Shown here: positions 46,801 through 57,300 of the stretch, in pieces | Layout: every line of letters starts with the position of its first letter | Numbering within the stretch: the stretch's first letter is position 1 | Assembly (NCBI RefSeq): GCF_030269515.1 | Contig: NZ_BSTM01000008.1 | Coordinates: 62,001 to 126,000 of the forward strand | Length of the DNA: 64,000 nucleotides | Source of the DNA: Actinomadura sp. NBRC 104412 | GTDB taxonomy: Bacteria; Actinomycetota; Actinomycetes; Streptosporangiales; Streptosporangiaceae | Reading direction: 5' to 3' | Made by a program: the position numbers and the translations under genes | Notes under the pieces: model-generated | Told to the model about the DNA's origin: nothing | The model's database searches: none | The model's input: the letters and a program-made list of their open reading frames with translations, nothing else

Positions 46801-47797
46801 TCCGCGCGGCCTGCTCCGCTGGGAGAGCGCCGTCATCCTGCTGCTGGTGGTGGTGTTCTTCGGCGGCGCCGGGATCTCCCCGGACTTCGCCAACTCCGAC
46901 AACCTGTCCTTCGCGCTCGGCGACCTCAGCGAGATCGCGCTGATCGCGCTGCCGATGACCCTGCTGGTGGTCTGCGGCCAGGTGGACCTGTCGGTCGCCT
47001 CCGTGCTGGGCCTGTGCAGCGCGCTCACCGGCGCCCTGTGGGACGCCGGCTGGGCACTGGAGACGATCTTCGTGGTGGTGCTGGTGGTCGGCCTGGTCTG
47101 CGGGCTGATCAACGGCTGGCTGGTCACCAGGCTCGGGCTGCCGTCGCTGGCGGTCACCATCGGCACGATGACCCTCTACCGGGGCCTGGCCTACGTCGTG
47201 CTCGGCACCGAGGCCATCTCCCAGTTCCCGCAGCGGTACGCCGACCTGGCCACCCAGTCGGTCCCCGGCACCCCCGTCCCGTACCCGATGGCGCTGTTCG
47301 CCCTGCTCGCGCTGGTCACCGGCGTGGCGCTGCACGCCACCGGGATCGGCCGGTCGATGTTCGCGATCGGATCGCAGGAGGACGCCGCCTACTTCGCCGG
47401 CATCCGGGTCAAGCGGATCAAGCTGGTGCTGTTCGTGATCTCCGGCCTGGTCGCGGGCTTCGCCGGGATCGTCTACACCCTTCGGTACGGCAGCGCCCGT
47501 GCCGACAACGGTCTCGGCCTGGAGCTCACCGTGATCGCCGCGGTGCTGCTCGGCGGGATCGACTTCGACGGCGGCAAGGGCACCCTCGGCGGCGTGATCG
47601 CCGCGGTGCTGCTCATCGGGCTGCTGCGCAACCTGCTGATGCTCAACGACGTCTCGACCGAGATCCAGTCGATCGTCACCGGGCTGCTGCTGATCGTGTC
47701 GGTCCTCACACCACGGCTGATCGCCGTGGTGCGGGAAACGCGGGGACGACCGCGGGGGCCTCGACCCGAGGCCCCCGCCCCCGCGGCGACCTCATGA
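46790..47797 (+). CDS. rhaQ: Rhamnose ABC importer permease 2
   Basis: 335 residues, BPD_transp_2 family: LSEIALIALPMTLLVVCGQV, DLSVASVLGLCSALTGALWD, MFAIGSQEDAAYFAGIRVKR, and VIAAVLLGGIDFDGGKGTLG. AAGGAAGGGAGCG precedes the ATG inside the end of rhaP. Heterodimeric channel partner of RhaP. Pro/Ala-rich tail. Confidence 0.9.
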   Translation: MRFDPRGLLRWESAVILLLVVVFFGGAGISPDFANSDNLSFALGDLSEIALIALPMTLLVVCGQVDLSVASVLGLCSALTGALWDAGWALETIFVVVLVVGLVCGLINGWLVTRLGLPSLAVTIGTMTLYRGLAYVVLGTEAISQFPQRYADLATQSVPGTPVPYPMALFALLALVTGVALHATGIGRSMFAIGSQEDAAYFAGIRVKRIKLVLFVISGLVAGFAGIVYTLRYGSARADNGLGLELTVIAAVLLGGIDFDGGKGTLGGVIAAVLLIGLLRNLLMLNDVSTEIQSIVTGLLLIVSVLTPRLIAVVRETRGRPRGPRPEAPAPAATS

Positions 47798-47848
47798 CCC
47801 TGTCCCTCTGACCACCCCCCACCTGACCCACCCTGAAAGGCAACGACC

Positions 47849-48934
47849 ATGACCGTCCGTCTGCGCGCTCCGCGCCGTCTCGCGGCGATCGCGAGCGTGA
47901 GCGTTCTGGCCCTTTCGCTGGCCGCTTGCGGTGGCACGACCAAGGAGTCGTCCTCGTCCGAAGGCGGCGCCGCCGGTGGCGGGGCGGCCTCGGCCAACCC
48001 CAACGCGCCCATCAAGAAGGGCCTGAAGATCGCCTTCCTGCCCAAGCAGGTCAACAACCCCTACGAGACGATCGTCGACAAGGCCGGCATCGAGGCCGCC
48101 AAGGAGTACGGCGGCGAGGCCAAGGAGGTCGGCCCGTCCGACGCCTCGGCGTCCTCGCAGGTGTCCTACATCAACACGCTGGTGCAGCAGCGGCACGACG
48201 CGATCCTGATCGCCGCCAACGACGAGAACGCGGTGTGCGGCCCGCTCAAGCAGGCCATGTCCCGCAACATCAAGGTGGTGTCCTACGACTCCGACACCGC
48301 CAAGGACTGCCGGAACCTGTTCATCAACCAGGCCAGCTCCGAGGAGATCGGGCGCAGCCAGGTCAAGCTGCTCAGCGACATGATCGGTGGCAAGGGCGAG
48401 ATCGCGATCCTGTCCGCCACCGCCAACGCCACCAACCAGAACACCTGGATCCGCTTCATGCAGGACGAGCTGAAGAAGCCGGAGTACTCCGGGCTGAAGC
48501 TCGTCAAGATCGCCTACGGTGACGACGACGACCAGAAGTCGTTCCAGCAGACCCAGGGCCTGCTCCAGGCGTACCCGAACCTCAAGGGCATCATCTCCCC
48601 GACCACGGTCGGCATCGCCGCCGCGGCGCGCTACATCAGCGGCTCCAAGTACAAGGGCAAGGTCACGCTGACCGGCCTGGGCACCCCGAACCAGATGCGC
48701 CAGTTCGTCAAGGACGGCACCGTCCAGAAGTTCGCGCTCTGGGACCCCAAGAACCTGGGCTACCTGGCGTCCTACGCGGCGGCCGCGCTGGCGTCCGGCC
48801 AGATCACCGGCAAGCAGGGTGAGACCTTCAAGGCCGGCAAGCTCGGCTCGCGCACCATCGGCGCCGACGGCGAGGTGATCCTCGGGCCGCCCACGGTCTT
48901 CGACAAGAACAACATCGATCAGTACGACTTCTGA
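47849..48934 (+). CDS. rhaS: Rhamnose-binding lipoprotein
   Basis: 361 residues. Signal peptide with lipobox LSLAAC (Cys about residue 27), Gly/Ser linker, then a periplasmic-binding-protein type 1 domain: KIAFLPKQVNNPYETIVDKA, SYINTLVQQRHDAILIAAND, KVVSYDSDTAKDCRNLFINQ. Captures L-rhamnose for RhaPQT. Followed by a strong hairpin before rhaM, which would favour high rhaS mRNA relative to downstream genes. Confidence 0.92.
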   Translation: MTVRLRAPRRLAAIASVSVLALSLAACGGTTKESSSSEGGAAGGGAASANPNAPIKKGLKIAFLPKQVNNPYETIVDKAGIEAAKEYGGEAKEVGPSDASASSQVSYINTLVQQRHDAILIAANDENAVCGPLKQAMSRNIKVVSYDSDTAKDCRNLFINQASSEEIGRSQVKLLSDMIGGKGEIAILSATANATNQNTWIRFMQDELKKPEYSGLKLVKIAYGDDDDQKSFQQTQGLLQAYPNLKGIISPTTVGIAAAARYISGSKYKGKVTLTGLGTPNQMRQFVKDGTVQKFALWDPKNLGYLASYAAAALASGQITGKQGETFKAGKLGSRTIGADGEVILGPPTVFDKNNIDQYDF

Positions 48935-48945
48935 TCCCCATTCGT

Positions 48946-48990
48946 CCCGTCCCGCCGCGGCGCTCCCTCATCAGGCCGCGGCGGGACGGG
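48946..48990 (+). terminator. Intercistronic stem-loop after rhaS
   Basis: Perfect 15-bp stem CCCGTCCCGCCGCGG with its complement and a 15-base loop, 12 bases after the rhaS stop and 18 before the rhaM start. Because catabolic genes follow on the same strand, it likely works as a partial terminator or mRNA-stabilising structure. Confidence 0.8.
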
Positions 48991-49007
48991 AATCCAGGAG
49001 GGGCCTC

Positions 49008-49325
<318 letters not shown>

Positions 49326-49361
49326 GACACCCTCCAAGCCGCTGAAGGGAGAGGTAACCCC

Positions 49362-50528
49362 GTGACCGACAGGAGCGCGGTGAAGGACGCTCTTCGCCGC
49401 CAGCACATCGAGACTCCCTCGTGGGCGTACGGCAACTCCGGCACCCGGTTCAAGGTGTTCGCGCAGCAGGGTGTGCCGCGCACTCCGCAGGAGAAGATCG
49501 ACGACGCCGCGCAGGTGCACAGGTTCACCGGCGTGGCGCCCAGCGTCGCCCTGCACATCCCGTGGGACAGGGTGGACGACTACGCCGCGCTCGCCGCGCA
49601 CGCCAAGGACCAGGGCGTGGCGATCGGGGCGATCAACAGCAACGTCTTCCAGGACGACGACTACATGCTGGGCAGCGTCACCAACCCGGACCCGGCGGTG
49701 CGCCGCAAGGCGCTGGACCACCTGCTGGAATGCGTCGACATCATGGACCAGACCGGGTCGCGCGACCTGAAGCTGTGGTTCTCCGACGGGACCAACTACC
49801 CGGGCCAGGACGACATCCGCGCCCGCCAGGACCGGCTGGCCGAGGCGCTGGCCGCCGTCTACGACAGGCTCGGCGACGACCAGCGGTTCCTGCTGGAGTA
49901 CAAGCTGTTCGAGCCTGCCTTCTACACCACCGACGTGCCGGACTGGGGCACCTCGTACGCGCACTGCGTCAAGCTCGGCGACAAGGCGAAGGTGTGCGTG
50001 GACACCGGCCACCATGCGCCGGGCACCAACATCGAGTTCATCGTGGCGTTCCTGCTGCGCGAGGACAAGCTGGGCGCGTTCGACTTCAACTCCCGCTTCT
50101 ACGCCGACGACGACCTGATGGTGGGCGCCGCCGACCCGTTCCAGCTTTTCCGGATCATGTACGAGGTGGTGCGCGGCGGCGGGTACGAGCCGGAGGCCGG
50201 CGTGGCGTTCATGCTCGACCAGTGCCACAACATCGAGCCCAAGATCCAGGGGCAGATCCGGTCGGTGATGAACGTGCAGGAGGCCACCGCCAAGGCCCTG
50301 CTGGTGGACCGGGACGCGCTGCACGCCGCGCAGGACGCCGGTGACGTGCTGGGCGCCAACGCGGTGTTCATGGACGCCTACAACACCGACGTCCGCCCGC
50401 TGCTGGCCGAGGTCCGCGAGGACATGGGCCTGGACCCCGACCCGATCGCCGCGTACAAGGCGTCCGGCTACTACGAGAAGGTGGTGGCCGAGCGCAAGGA
50501 CGGGCAGGCCGCCGGGTGGGGGGCCTGA
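49362..50528 (+). CDS. rhaI: L-rhamnose isomerase (RhaI type)
   Basis: 388 residues, xylose-isomerase-like TIM barrel. [20 protein letters not shown] at the N-terminus, [40 protein letters not shown] (metal site), [20 protein letters not shown] (metal Glu) and [20 protein letters not shown] match the actinobacterial/Pseudomonas stutzeri-type rhamnose isomerase rather than the E. coli RhaA length. Converts L-rhamnose to L-rhamnulose. GTG start after GGGAGAGG. Confidence 0.92.
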   Translation: MTDRSAVKDALRRQHIETPSWAYGNSGTRFKVFAQQGVPRTPQEKIDDAAQVHRFTGVAPSVALHIPWDRVDDYAALAAHAKDQGVAIGAINSNVFQDDDYMLGSVTNPDPAVRRKALDHLLECVDIMDQTGSRDLKLWFSDGTNYPGQDDIRARQDRLAEALAAVYDRLGDDQRFLLEYKLFEPAFYTTDVPDWGTSYAHCVKLGDKAKVCVDTGHHAPGTNIEFIVAFLLREDKLGAFDFNSRFYADDDLMVGAADPFQLFRIMYEVVRGGGYEPEAGVAFMLDQCHNIEPKIQGQIRSVMNVQEATAKALLVDRDALHAAQDAGDVLGANAVFMDAYNTDVRPLLAEVREDMGLDPDPIAAYKASGYYEKVVAERKDGQAAGWGA

Positions 50529-50571
50529 CCGGCCCGGCCCGGACCGGCGTCATCGGCCTCGGCTCGACGAG

Positions 50572-50621
50572 CCTACGCACACCTACGCACACGCACGCGA
50601 AGCTACGCACACCTATCGCAC
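50572..50621 (+). repeat. Phased 10-bp repeats upstream of rhaEW
   Basis: CCTACGCACA at 50572 and 50582, a degenerate unit at 50592, GCTACGCACA at 50602 and CCTATCGCAC at 50612, all on one 10-base grid, directly before AAGGAG and the rhaEW ATG. Could be a slippage product or a phased binding array. Confidence 0.7.
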
Positions 50622-50641
50622 ATCTATAAGGAGACCTTCCG

Positions 50642-52693
50642 ATGACCGCCACTCCGCCCCAGGTGGAGCAACTGCTGGAGCGGGCGCACACCCTGGGCTC
50701 GGACCCGCGCAACACCAACTACGCGGGCGGCAACGCCTCGGCCAAAGGCACCGTCACCGACCCGGTGACCGCGCAGGACGTCGAGCTGATGTGGGTCAAG
50801 GGCTCCGGCGGCGACCTCGGCACGCTCACCGAGGCGGGGCTCGCGGTGCTCCGCCTCGACCGCATGCGCGCGCTCGTGGACGTCTACCCCGGTGTCGAGC
50901 GCGAGGACGAGATGGTGGCCGCGTTCGACTACTGCCTGCACGGCAAGGGCGGCGCGGCCCCGTCCATCGACACCGCCATGCACGGCCTGGTGGAGGCCGC
51001 GCACGTCGACCACCTGCACCCGGACTCGGGCATCGCGATCGCGACGGCCGCCGACGGCGAGGAGCTGACCCGGCGGATCTTCGGCGACCGGGTGCTGTGG
51101 GTGCCGTGGCGGCGCCCCGGGTTCCAGCTCGGCCTGGACATCGCGGCGATCAAGAAGGACAACCCGCAGGCGATCGGGGTGGTGCTGGGCGGGCACGGCA
51201 TCACCGCGTGGGGCGACACCAGCGAGGAGTGCCAGGCCAACTCGCTGGAGATCATCCGTACCGCCGAGGCGTACATCGCCGAGCACGGCCGGTCCGATCC
51301 GTTCGGCGCGGTGGTGTACGAGACGCTGCCGGAGGCGGAGCGGCACGAGCGCGCCGCCGCGCTGTTCCCGCTGCTGCGCGGCCTGGCGTCCACTGACAGG
51401 CCGCAGGTGGGGCACTACACCGACAGCCCCGAGGTGCTCGACTTCGTCTCCCGCGCCGAGCACCCGCGTCTCGCCGCGCTCGGCACCTCGTGCCCGGACC
51501 ACTTCCTGCGCACCAAGGTCGCGCCGCTGGTCCTGGACCTGCCGCCGGACGCGCCGCTCGACCGGGTGACCGCCAGGCTGCGCGAGCTGCACGCCGCCTA
51601 CCGCGAGGAGTACGCGGCCTACTACGCGCGGAACGCGACGCCCGACTCCCCGCCGATGCGCGGTGCCGACCCGGCGATCGTGCTGGTGCCCGGCGTCGGC
51701 ATGTTCAGCTTCGGCGCCAACAAGCAGACCGCGCGGGTCGCGGGCGAGTTCTACGTCAACGCGATCAACGTGATGCGGGGCGCCGAGGCGCTGTCCACGT
51801 ACGCGCCCATCCCCGAGTCGGAGAAGTTCCGGATCGAGTACTGGGAACTGGAGGAGGCCAAGCTCCGCCGGATGCCCAGGCCCAAGCCGCTGGCGACCCG
51901 CGTCGCGCTGGTCACGGGCGGCGGCTCGGGCATCGGCGCGGCCACGGCGCGGCGGCTGGCGGCCGAGGGCGCCTGCGTGGTGGTCGCCGACCGCGACCTC
52001 GCCGGGGCCGAGAAGGTCGCGGCGGAGATCGGCGCGGGCGCGTCGCGGCAGGAGGACGTGGCGATCGCGGTGGCCGTGGACGTCACCGACGAGGACCAGA
52101 TCGCCCGCGCCGTCCGGGAGGCGGTGCTGGCCTTCGGCGGGATCGACCTGGTCGTCAACAACGCCGGGCTGTCGATCTCCAAGCCGCTGCTGGAGACCAC
52201 GGCGGCCGACTGGGACCTCCAGCACGACGTGATGGCGCGGGGCTCGTTCCTGGTCTCCCGGGAGACCGCCCGCGTCATGATCGACCAGAACCTGGGCGGC
52301 GACATCGTCTACATCTCGTCCAAGAACGCGGTGTTCGCCGGGCCCAACAACGTCGCCTACGGCGCCACCAAGGCCGACCAGGCGCACCAGGTGCGGCTGC
52401 TGGCCGCGGAGCTGGGCGAGCACGGCATCCGCGTCAACGGCATCAACCCCGACGGCGTCGTCCGCGGCTCGGGGATCTTCGCCGGGGGCTGGGGCGCGCA
52501 GCGCGCCGCGGTCTACGGGGTGGAGGAGGAGAAGCTCGGCGAGTTCTACGCGCAGCGCACGCTCCTGAAGCGGGAGGTGCTGCCCGAGCATGTCGCCGCC
52601 GCCGTCTTCGCCCTCACCGGCGGGGACCTCACCCACACCACCGGCCTGCACATCCCCGTGGACGCGGGGGTCGCCGCGGCCTTCCTGCGCTGA
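50642..52693 (+). CDS. rhaEW: Bifunctional rhamnulose-1-phosphate aldolase / lactaldehyde dehydrogenase
   Basis: 683 residues. N-terminal class II aldolase domain (about 1-410): NTNYAGGNASAKG, AAHVDHLHPDSGIAIAT and VVLGGHGITAWGDTSEEC contain the Zn-binding His residues. C-terminal short-chain dehydrogenase (about 415-683): VALVTGGGSGIGAATARRLA (NAD site), VVNNAGLS, and SSKNAVF...VAYGATK with Ser/Tyr/Lys. Fused enzymes of this type cleave rhamnulose-1-phosphate to DHAP and L-lactaldehyde and oxidise the latter to L-lactate. AAGGAG precedes the ATG. Fits the lutABC genes of the divergent operon. Confidence 0.93.
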   Translation: MTATPPQVEQLLERAHTLGSDPRNTNYAGGNASAKGTVTDPVTAQDVELMWVKGSGGDLGTLTEAGLAVLRLDRMRALVDVYPGVEREDEMVAAFDYCLHGKGGAAPSIDTAMHGLVEAAHVDHLHPDSGIAIATAADGEELTRRIFGDRVLWVPWRRPGFQLGLDIAAIKKDNPQAIGVVLGGHGITAWGDTSEECQANSLEIIRTAEAYIAEHGRSDPFGAVVYETLPEAERHERAAALFPLLRGLASTDRPQVGHYTDSPEVLDFVSRAEHPRLAALGTSCPDHFLRTKVAPLVLDLPPDAPLDRVTARLRELHAAYREEYAAYYARNATPDSPPMRGADPAIVLVPGVGMFSFGANKQTARVAGEFYVNAINVMRGAEALSTYAPIPESEKFRIEYWELEEAKLRRMPRPKPLATRVALVTGGGSGIGAATARRLAAEGACVVVADRDLAGAEKVAAEIGAGASRQEDVAIAVAVDVTDEDQIARAVREAVLAFGGIDLVVNNAGLSISKPLLETTAADWDLQHDVMARGSFLVSRETARVMIDQNLGGDIVYISSKNAVFAGPNNVAYGATKADQAHQVRLLAAELGEHGIRVNGINPDGVVRGSGIFAGGWGAQRAAVYGVEEEKLGEFYAQRTLLKREVLPEHVAAAVFALTGGDLTHTTGLHIPVDAGVAAAFLR

Positions 52694-52747
52694 CCGGCGA
52701 CCGCCGAACCGACGACCACCGACGCAGACGACCGATTGGAGCGAGAC

Positions 52748-54160
52748 ATGGCCACGAACACGGTACGAGTGGGGCTGGTGGCCGGTGGGCTGGGCGCCTA
52801 CTGGCCCCAGTTCCCCGATCTGCTGCCCCAGCTCAAGCGCTCCGCCGCACGCGTGTCGGAACGGATGCGCGACCTGGGCGCCGAGGTCGAGGTCGTGGAC
52901 GTCGGGTTCATCTCCGACGCGGAGGAGGGAGCCGCGGCGGCGGAGAAGCTGCGGGTCGCCGGGTGCGACCTCATCGTCGGCTTCCTCACCACCTACATGA
53001 CCGCCACCATGCTGGTGCCGATCGCCCAGCGGTCCGGCGCGCCCGTCCTGCTGATCAACCTGCAGCCGACCGAGTCGATGGACCACGCGACCTTCGACAC
53101 CGGCCAGTGGCTGGCCTACTGCGGGGCCTGCCCGCTGCCGGAGATGGCCAACGCGTTCCAGCGCTGCGGGATCCCGTTCCGGTCGGTGTCGGGGTACGTG
53201 GAGGACGAGCGCGCCTGGGCGAAGATCGGGCGCTGGGTCCGGGCCGCGGGCGTCCGGGCCGCGCTGCGCCGGGGCCGGCACGGCCTGATGGGGCACCTGT
53301 ACCCCGGCATGCTGGACGTGTCGACCGACCTCACCCTGGTCAGCGCCAACTTCGGCGGGCACGTCGAGGTGCTGGAGTTCGACGACCTGCGGGTGCGGGT
53401 GGAGAAGGTCACCGACACCGAGGCCAAGGCCAAGGTGGACGAGGCCCGCGACATCTTCGAGCTGGCCGACTCGGTGAACGAGGACGACCTGGGCTGGGCC
53501 GCCCGCGTCTCCGTCGGCCTGGACCGCCTGGTGGAGGACTTCGGCCTGGACAGCCTGGCCTACTACCACCGGGGCCTGGACGGCGAGATCCACGAGCGGC
53601 TCGGCGCCGGGATGATCCTGGGCGCGTCGCTGCTCACGGCGCGCGGCATCCCGGCGGCGGGGGAGTACGAGCTGCGCACCTCGCTGGCCATGCTGATCGC
53701 CGACCGGCTCGGCGCGGGCGGCTCGTTCACCGAGCTGCAGGCGCTGGACTTCCACCGCGGCCATGTGGAGATGGGCCATGACGGCCCCGCCCACCTGGCC
53801 ATCAGCGCGCGCAAGCCGCTGCTGCGCGGGCTCGGCGTCTACCACGGCAAGCGCGGGTACGGCGTGTCGGTCGAGTTCGACGTCAAGCACGGCCCGGTCA
53901 CCGCGTTCGGGATCATCCAGCGCAGGGACGGCCGGTTCGGGTTCGTGGCGTCCGAGGGCGAGACCGTGGACGGCCCGCTGCTGCAGATCGGCAACACCAC
54001 CTCGCGGGTCGACTTCGGCTGCGACCCGGGCGAGTGGGTGGACGAGTGGAGCGCCACCGGCATCTCCCACCACTGGGCGCTGGGCACCGGCCACCGCGTC
54101 GCCGACCTCAAGGCCCTTGCCGACCTGATGGACCTGGAGTTCACGGAGGTCCGTCCTTGA
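52748..54160 (+). CDS. L-fucose/L-arabinose isomerase-like protein
   Basis: 470 residues. VRVGLVAGGLGAYWPQFPDL, then a Rossmann-like domain (EVVDVGFISDAEEGAAAAEK, CDLIVGFLTTYMTATMLVPI, LINLQPTESMDHAT) and a C-terminal beta-domain (FHRGHVEMGHDGPAHLAISA with GHDGP-type metal residues, GISHHWALGTGH). This is the AraA/FucI superfamily, but neither orthologue type is certain. RhaI is already present, so a different aldose or an additional epimer is the probable substrate. Last gene of the rha operon, 54 bases after rhaEW, with GGAGCGAG before the ATG. Confidence 0.82.
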   Translation: MATNTVRVGLVAGGLGAYWPQFPDLLPQLKRSAARVSERMRDLGAEVEVVDVGFISDAEEGAAAAEKLRVAGCDLIVGFLTTYMTATMLVPIAQRSGAPVLLINLQPTESMDHATFDTGQWLAYCGACPLPEMANAFQRCGIPFRSVSGYVEDERAWAKIGRWVRAAGVRAALRRGRHGLMGHLYPGMLDVSTDLTLVSANFGGHVEVLEFDDLRVRVEKVTDTEAKAKVDEARDIFELADSVNEDDLGWAARVSVGLDRLVEDFGLDSLAYYHRGLDGEIHERLGAGMILGASLLTARGIPAAGEYELRTSLAMLIADRLGAGGSFTELQALDFHRGHVEMGHDGPAHLAISARKPLLRGLGVYHGKRGYGVSVEFDVKHGPVTAFGIIQRRDGRFGFVASEGETVDGPLLQIGNTTSRVDFGCDPGEWVDEWSATGISHHWALGTGHRVADLKALADLMDLEFTEVRP

Positions 54161-54323
54161 TACCCGGCGCGTAGCCGGCGACCTTTCCGCTCCTCAACGC
54201 AAGTGTGATCGGGGGATCCCACCCTGGCCGCGGGGAACCGGCCCCCGGCCGTGCCGTGGCGCGTGCGCGCCCGCATGGCCGAGGGCCTGGTTCGCCGTGC
54301 CCGAAAACCCTGGAGGAAAGCCC

Positions 54324-57300
54324 GTGCGAACGCCGCAGCGGCCGACGCAGCACCGAGAACGGTTTCGATCCACACTCCTCATCCTCCCCGCAGCCCTCGT
54401 CCTGGTCGTCACGTCGGGAGGCGCCGCGCTGGCGGCGCCCAAGGGCGGAGGCGTCCGGGTGCTGAGCACCACCACCGAGTACGGCGAGCGCCCGCTCGGG
54501 CTCGACGACCCGGCTCCGCGGCTGAGCTGGCGGCTCGGCTCCCCGGAACGGAACCAGTCGCAGTCCGCGTACGAGATCCACGTCGCGTCCAGCCCGGCCA
54601 AGCTCGCCAAGGGGGACGTGTGGGACAGCGGCAAGGTCGCCTCCGGCCAGTCCGTGCTGGTCCCGTACCGTGGGCCGGCGCTCAAGCCGCGCACCCGCTA
54701 CCACTGGACGGTCCGTGTCTGGGACGCCCACGGCCGGGCCTCGTCCTGGAGCAAGCCGTCCTGGTGGGAGACCGGTCTGCTGGACCCGGCCGAATGGAAG
54801 GGCGGCTGGATCGGCGCGTCCGCCGACCCCGACAAGCCTCCGGCGCTGAACGGCACCTCGTGGATCTGGTATCCCGAAGGCGACCCGGCCGCCGGCGCAC
54901 CGGCCGGAAGCCGCTACTTCCGCGGGTCGTTCGACCTGTCGGGTGCCGTGCAGAGGGGCCGTCTGGTGATGACGGCCGACGACGGCTTCACCGCCTGGGT
55001 CAACGGCGAGCAGGTCGCCGACGTCGAGGCGGGCAACGACAACTGGCGGCGCCCCGTCCTCGTCGATGTGACGGGCAAGCTGAGGCAGGGCCGCAACACC
55101 ATCGCGGTGAAGGCCACCAACGCCTCCGCCAGCCCGGCGGGCCTGCTGGGACGGCTGGAGGTCACCACCGCCGAGGGTGTCCGTACCATCGACACCTCCG
55201 GCGACTGGCGCACGGTGAAGGACGAGCCGTCCGGTGACTGGCAGGCCATCGGTTACGACGACTCCTCCTGGCAGGCCGCCAAGGTCGCCGCCGCCTGGGG
55301 CTCGGGTCCCTGGGGACGTCCCCAGCCCGCCGACCCGACCGCCCCGCCGAGCTTCAGCGGCGCGTCATGGGTCTGGTACCCCGAGGGCGACCCCGCCGCC
55401 GACGCCCCCGAAGGGACGCGGTACTTCCGCGGGTCGTTCGACCTGACGGCCGTCGCGCAGAAGGGCCGTCTGGTGATGACGGCCGACGACGGCTTCACCG
55501 CCTGGATCAACGGCGAGCAGGTCGCCGACGTGGAGCCGGGCAACGACGCGTGGCGCCGTCCGGTCTTCGTGGACGTGACGGGCAAGCTGAGGCAGGGCCG
55601 CAACACGATCGCGGTGAAGGCCACCAACATCGCGGTCAACAGGCCGAGCCCGGCGGGCCTGCTGGGACGGCTGGAGGTCACCACGGCCGAGGGCGTGCGT
55701 ACCATCGACACCTCCGGTGACTGGCGCACGGTGAAGGACGAGCCGTCCGGTGACTGGCAGGCCATCGGTTACGACGACTCCTCCTGGCAGGCCGCCAAGG
55801 TCCTCGCCCCCTGGGGCTCGGGTCCCTGGGGCAGCGTCCAGGCCGAGCCCGAACCGCCCGGGGCGTCGCTGCTGCGCCGCGAGTTCCGCCTCCGCGGCAA
55901 GCGCGTCGCGCAGGCACGCCTCTACTCCACCGCCCTCGGCCTCTACGAGGCCGAGATCAACGGCCACCGGGTGGGCGAGGACGTCCTGGCCCCCGGCTGG
56001 ACCGACTACGGCACCCGCGTCCAGTACCAGACCTACGACGTGACCGGCCTGCTGCGGCGCGGCGACAACGCCATCGGCGTCGCGCTCGCCCCCGGCTGGT
56101 ACTCGGGGTCGGTGGGCATGTTCGGCCCCCGGCAGTACGGCGACCAGCCGTGGCTGCGCGCCCAGCTGGAAGTGCGCTACACCGACGGCACCACCGACAC
56201 GATCGCCACCGGCGACGGCTGGCGCTGGTCGCCGGGCCCCGTCACCAGCGCCGACCTGCTCATGGGCGAGTCCTATGACGCCCGCCTCGAACAGCGCGGC
56301 TGGTCCAAGCCCGGGTTCGACGACGCCGCGTGGCGGCCGGTGTCGCCCGGCACCGGCATCACCGCGCGGCCGACCGCCCAGATCGACGCGCCGATCCGGG
56401 TGGAGCGCGAGCTGACCCCGGTGAAGATCACTCAGCCCAGGCCCGGCGTGCACGTGTTCGACCTCGGCCAGAACATGGTCGGCACCGTCCGGCTCAAGGT
56501 CTCCGGCACGGCGGGGCAGAAGGTCAGGATCCGGCACGCGGAGGTGCTCAACAAGGACGGCACCATCTACACCGCCAACCTGCGCACCGCCAAGGCCACC
56601 GACACCTATGTGCTGCGCGGCGGCGGGACCGAGGTGTACGAGCCGGAGTTCACCTTCCACGGCTTCCGGTACGTCGAGGTCACCGGCCTGCCCGGCGCCC
56701 CGTCCACGGGCACGGTCACCGGGCGGGTGATGCACACGGCCGCGCCGTTCACGATGGACTTCAAGACCAACGACGGCATGCTCAACCAGCTCCACAGCAA
56801 CATCACCTGGGGCCAGCGCGGCAACTTCCTGTCCGTCCCGACCGACACCCCGGCCAGGGACGAGCGGCTGGGCTGGACGGGCGACATCAACGTGTTCTCC
56901 CGTACCGCCACCTACAACATGGAGTCGGCGCGGTTCCTGAGCAAGTGGATGCAGGACATGCGCGACACCCAGGGGAGCAACGGCGCCTTCCCCGACGTCG
57001 CGCCCCGCATCGGCGGGCTCGGCGAGGGCGTCGCCGGCTGGGGCGATGCCGGGGTGACCGTGCCGTGGAACCTGTACCGGGCGTACGGGGACCGGCGGGT
57101 GCTGGAGCAGAACTACCCGGCGATGCGCAAGTGGATCGCCTACCTGGAAAACAACAGCAACGGGCTGCTGCGACCGGCCGCCGGGTACGGCGACTGGCTC
57201 AACATCAACGACGAGACGCCCAAGGACGTCATCAGCACGGCCTACTTCGCCTACGTCACCGACCTGGTCGCCGACATCGCCCGCGTCCTGGGCAAGAAGG

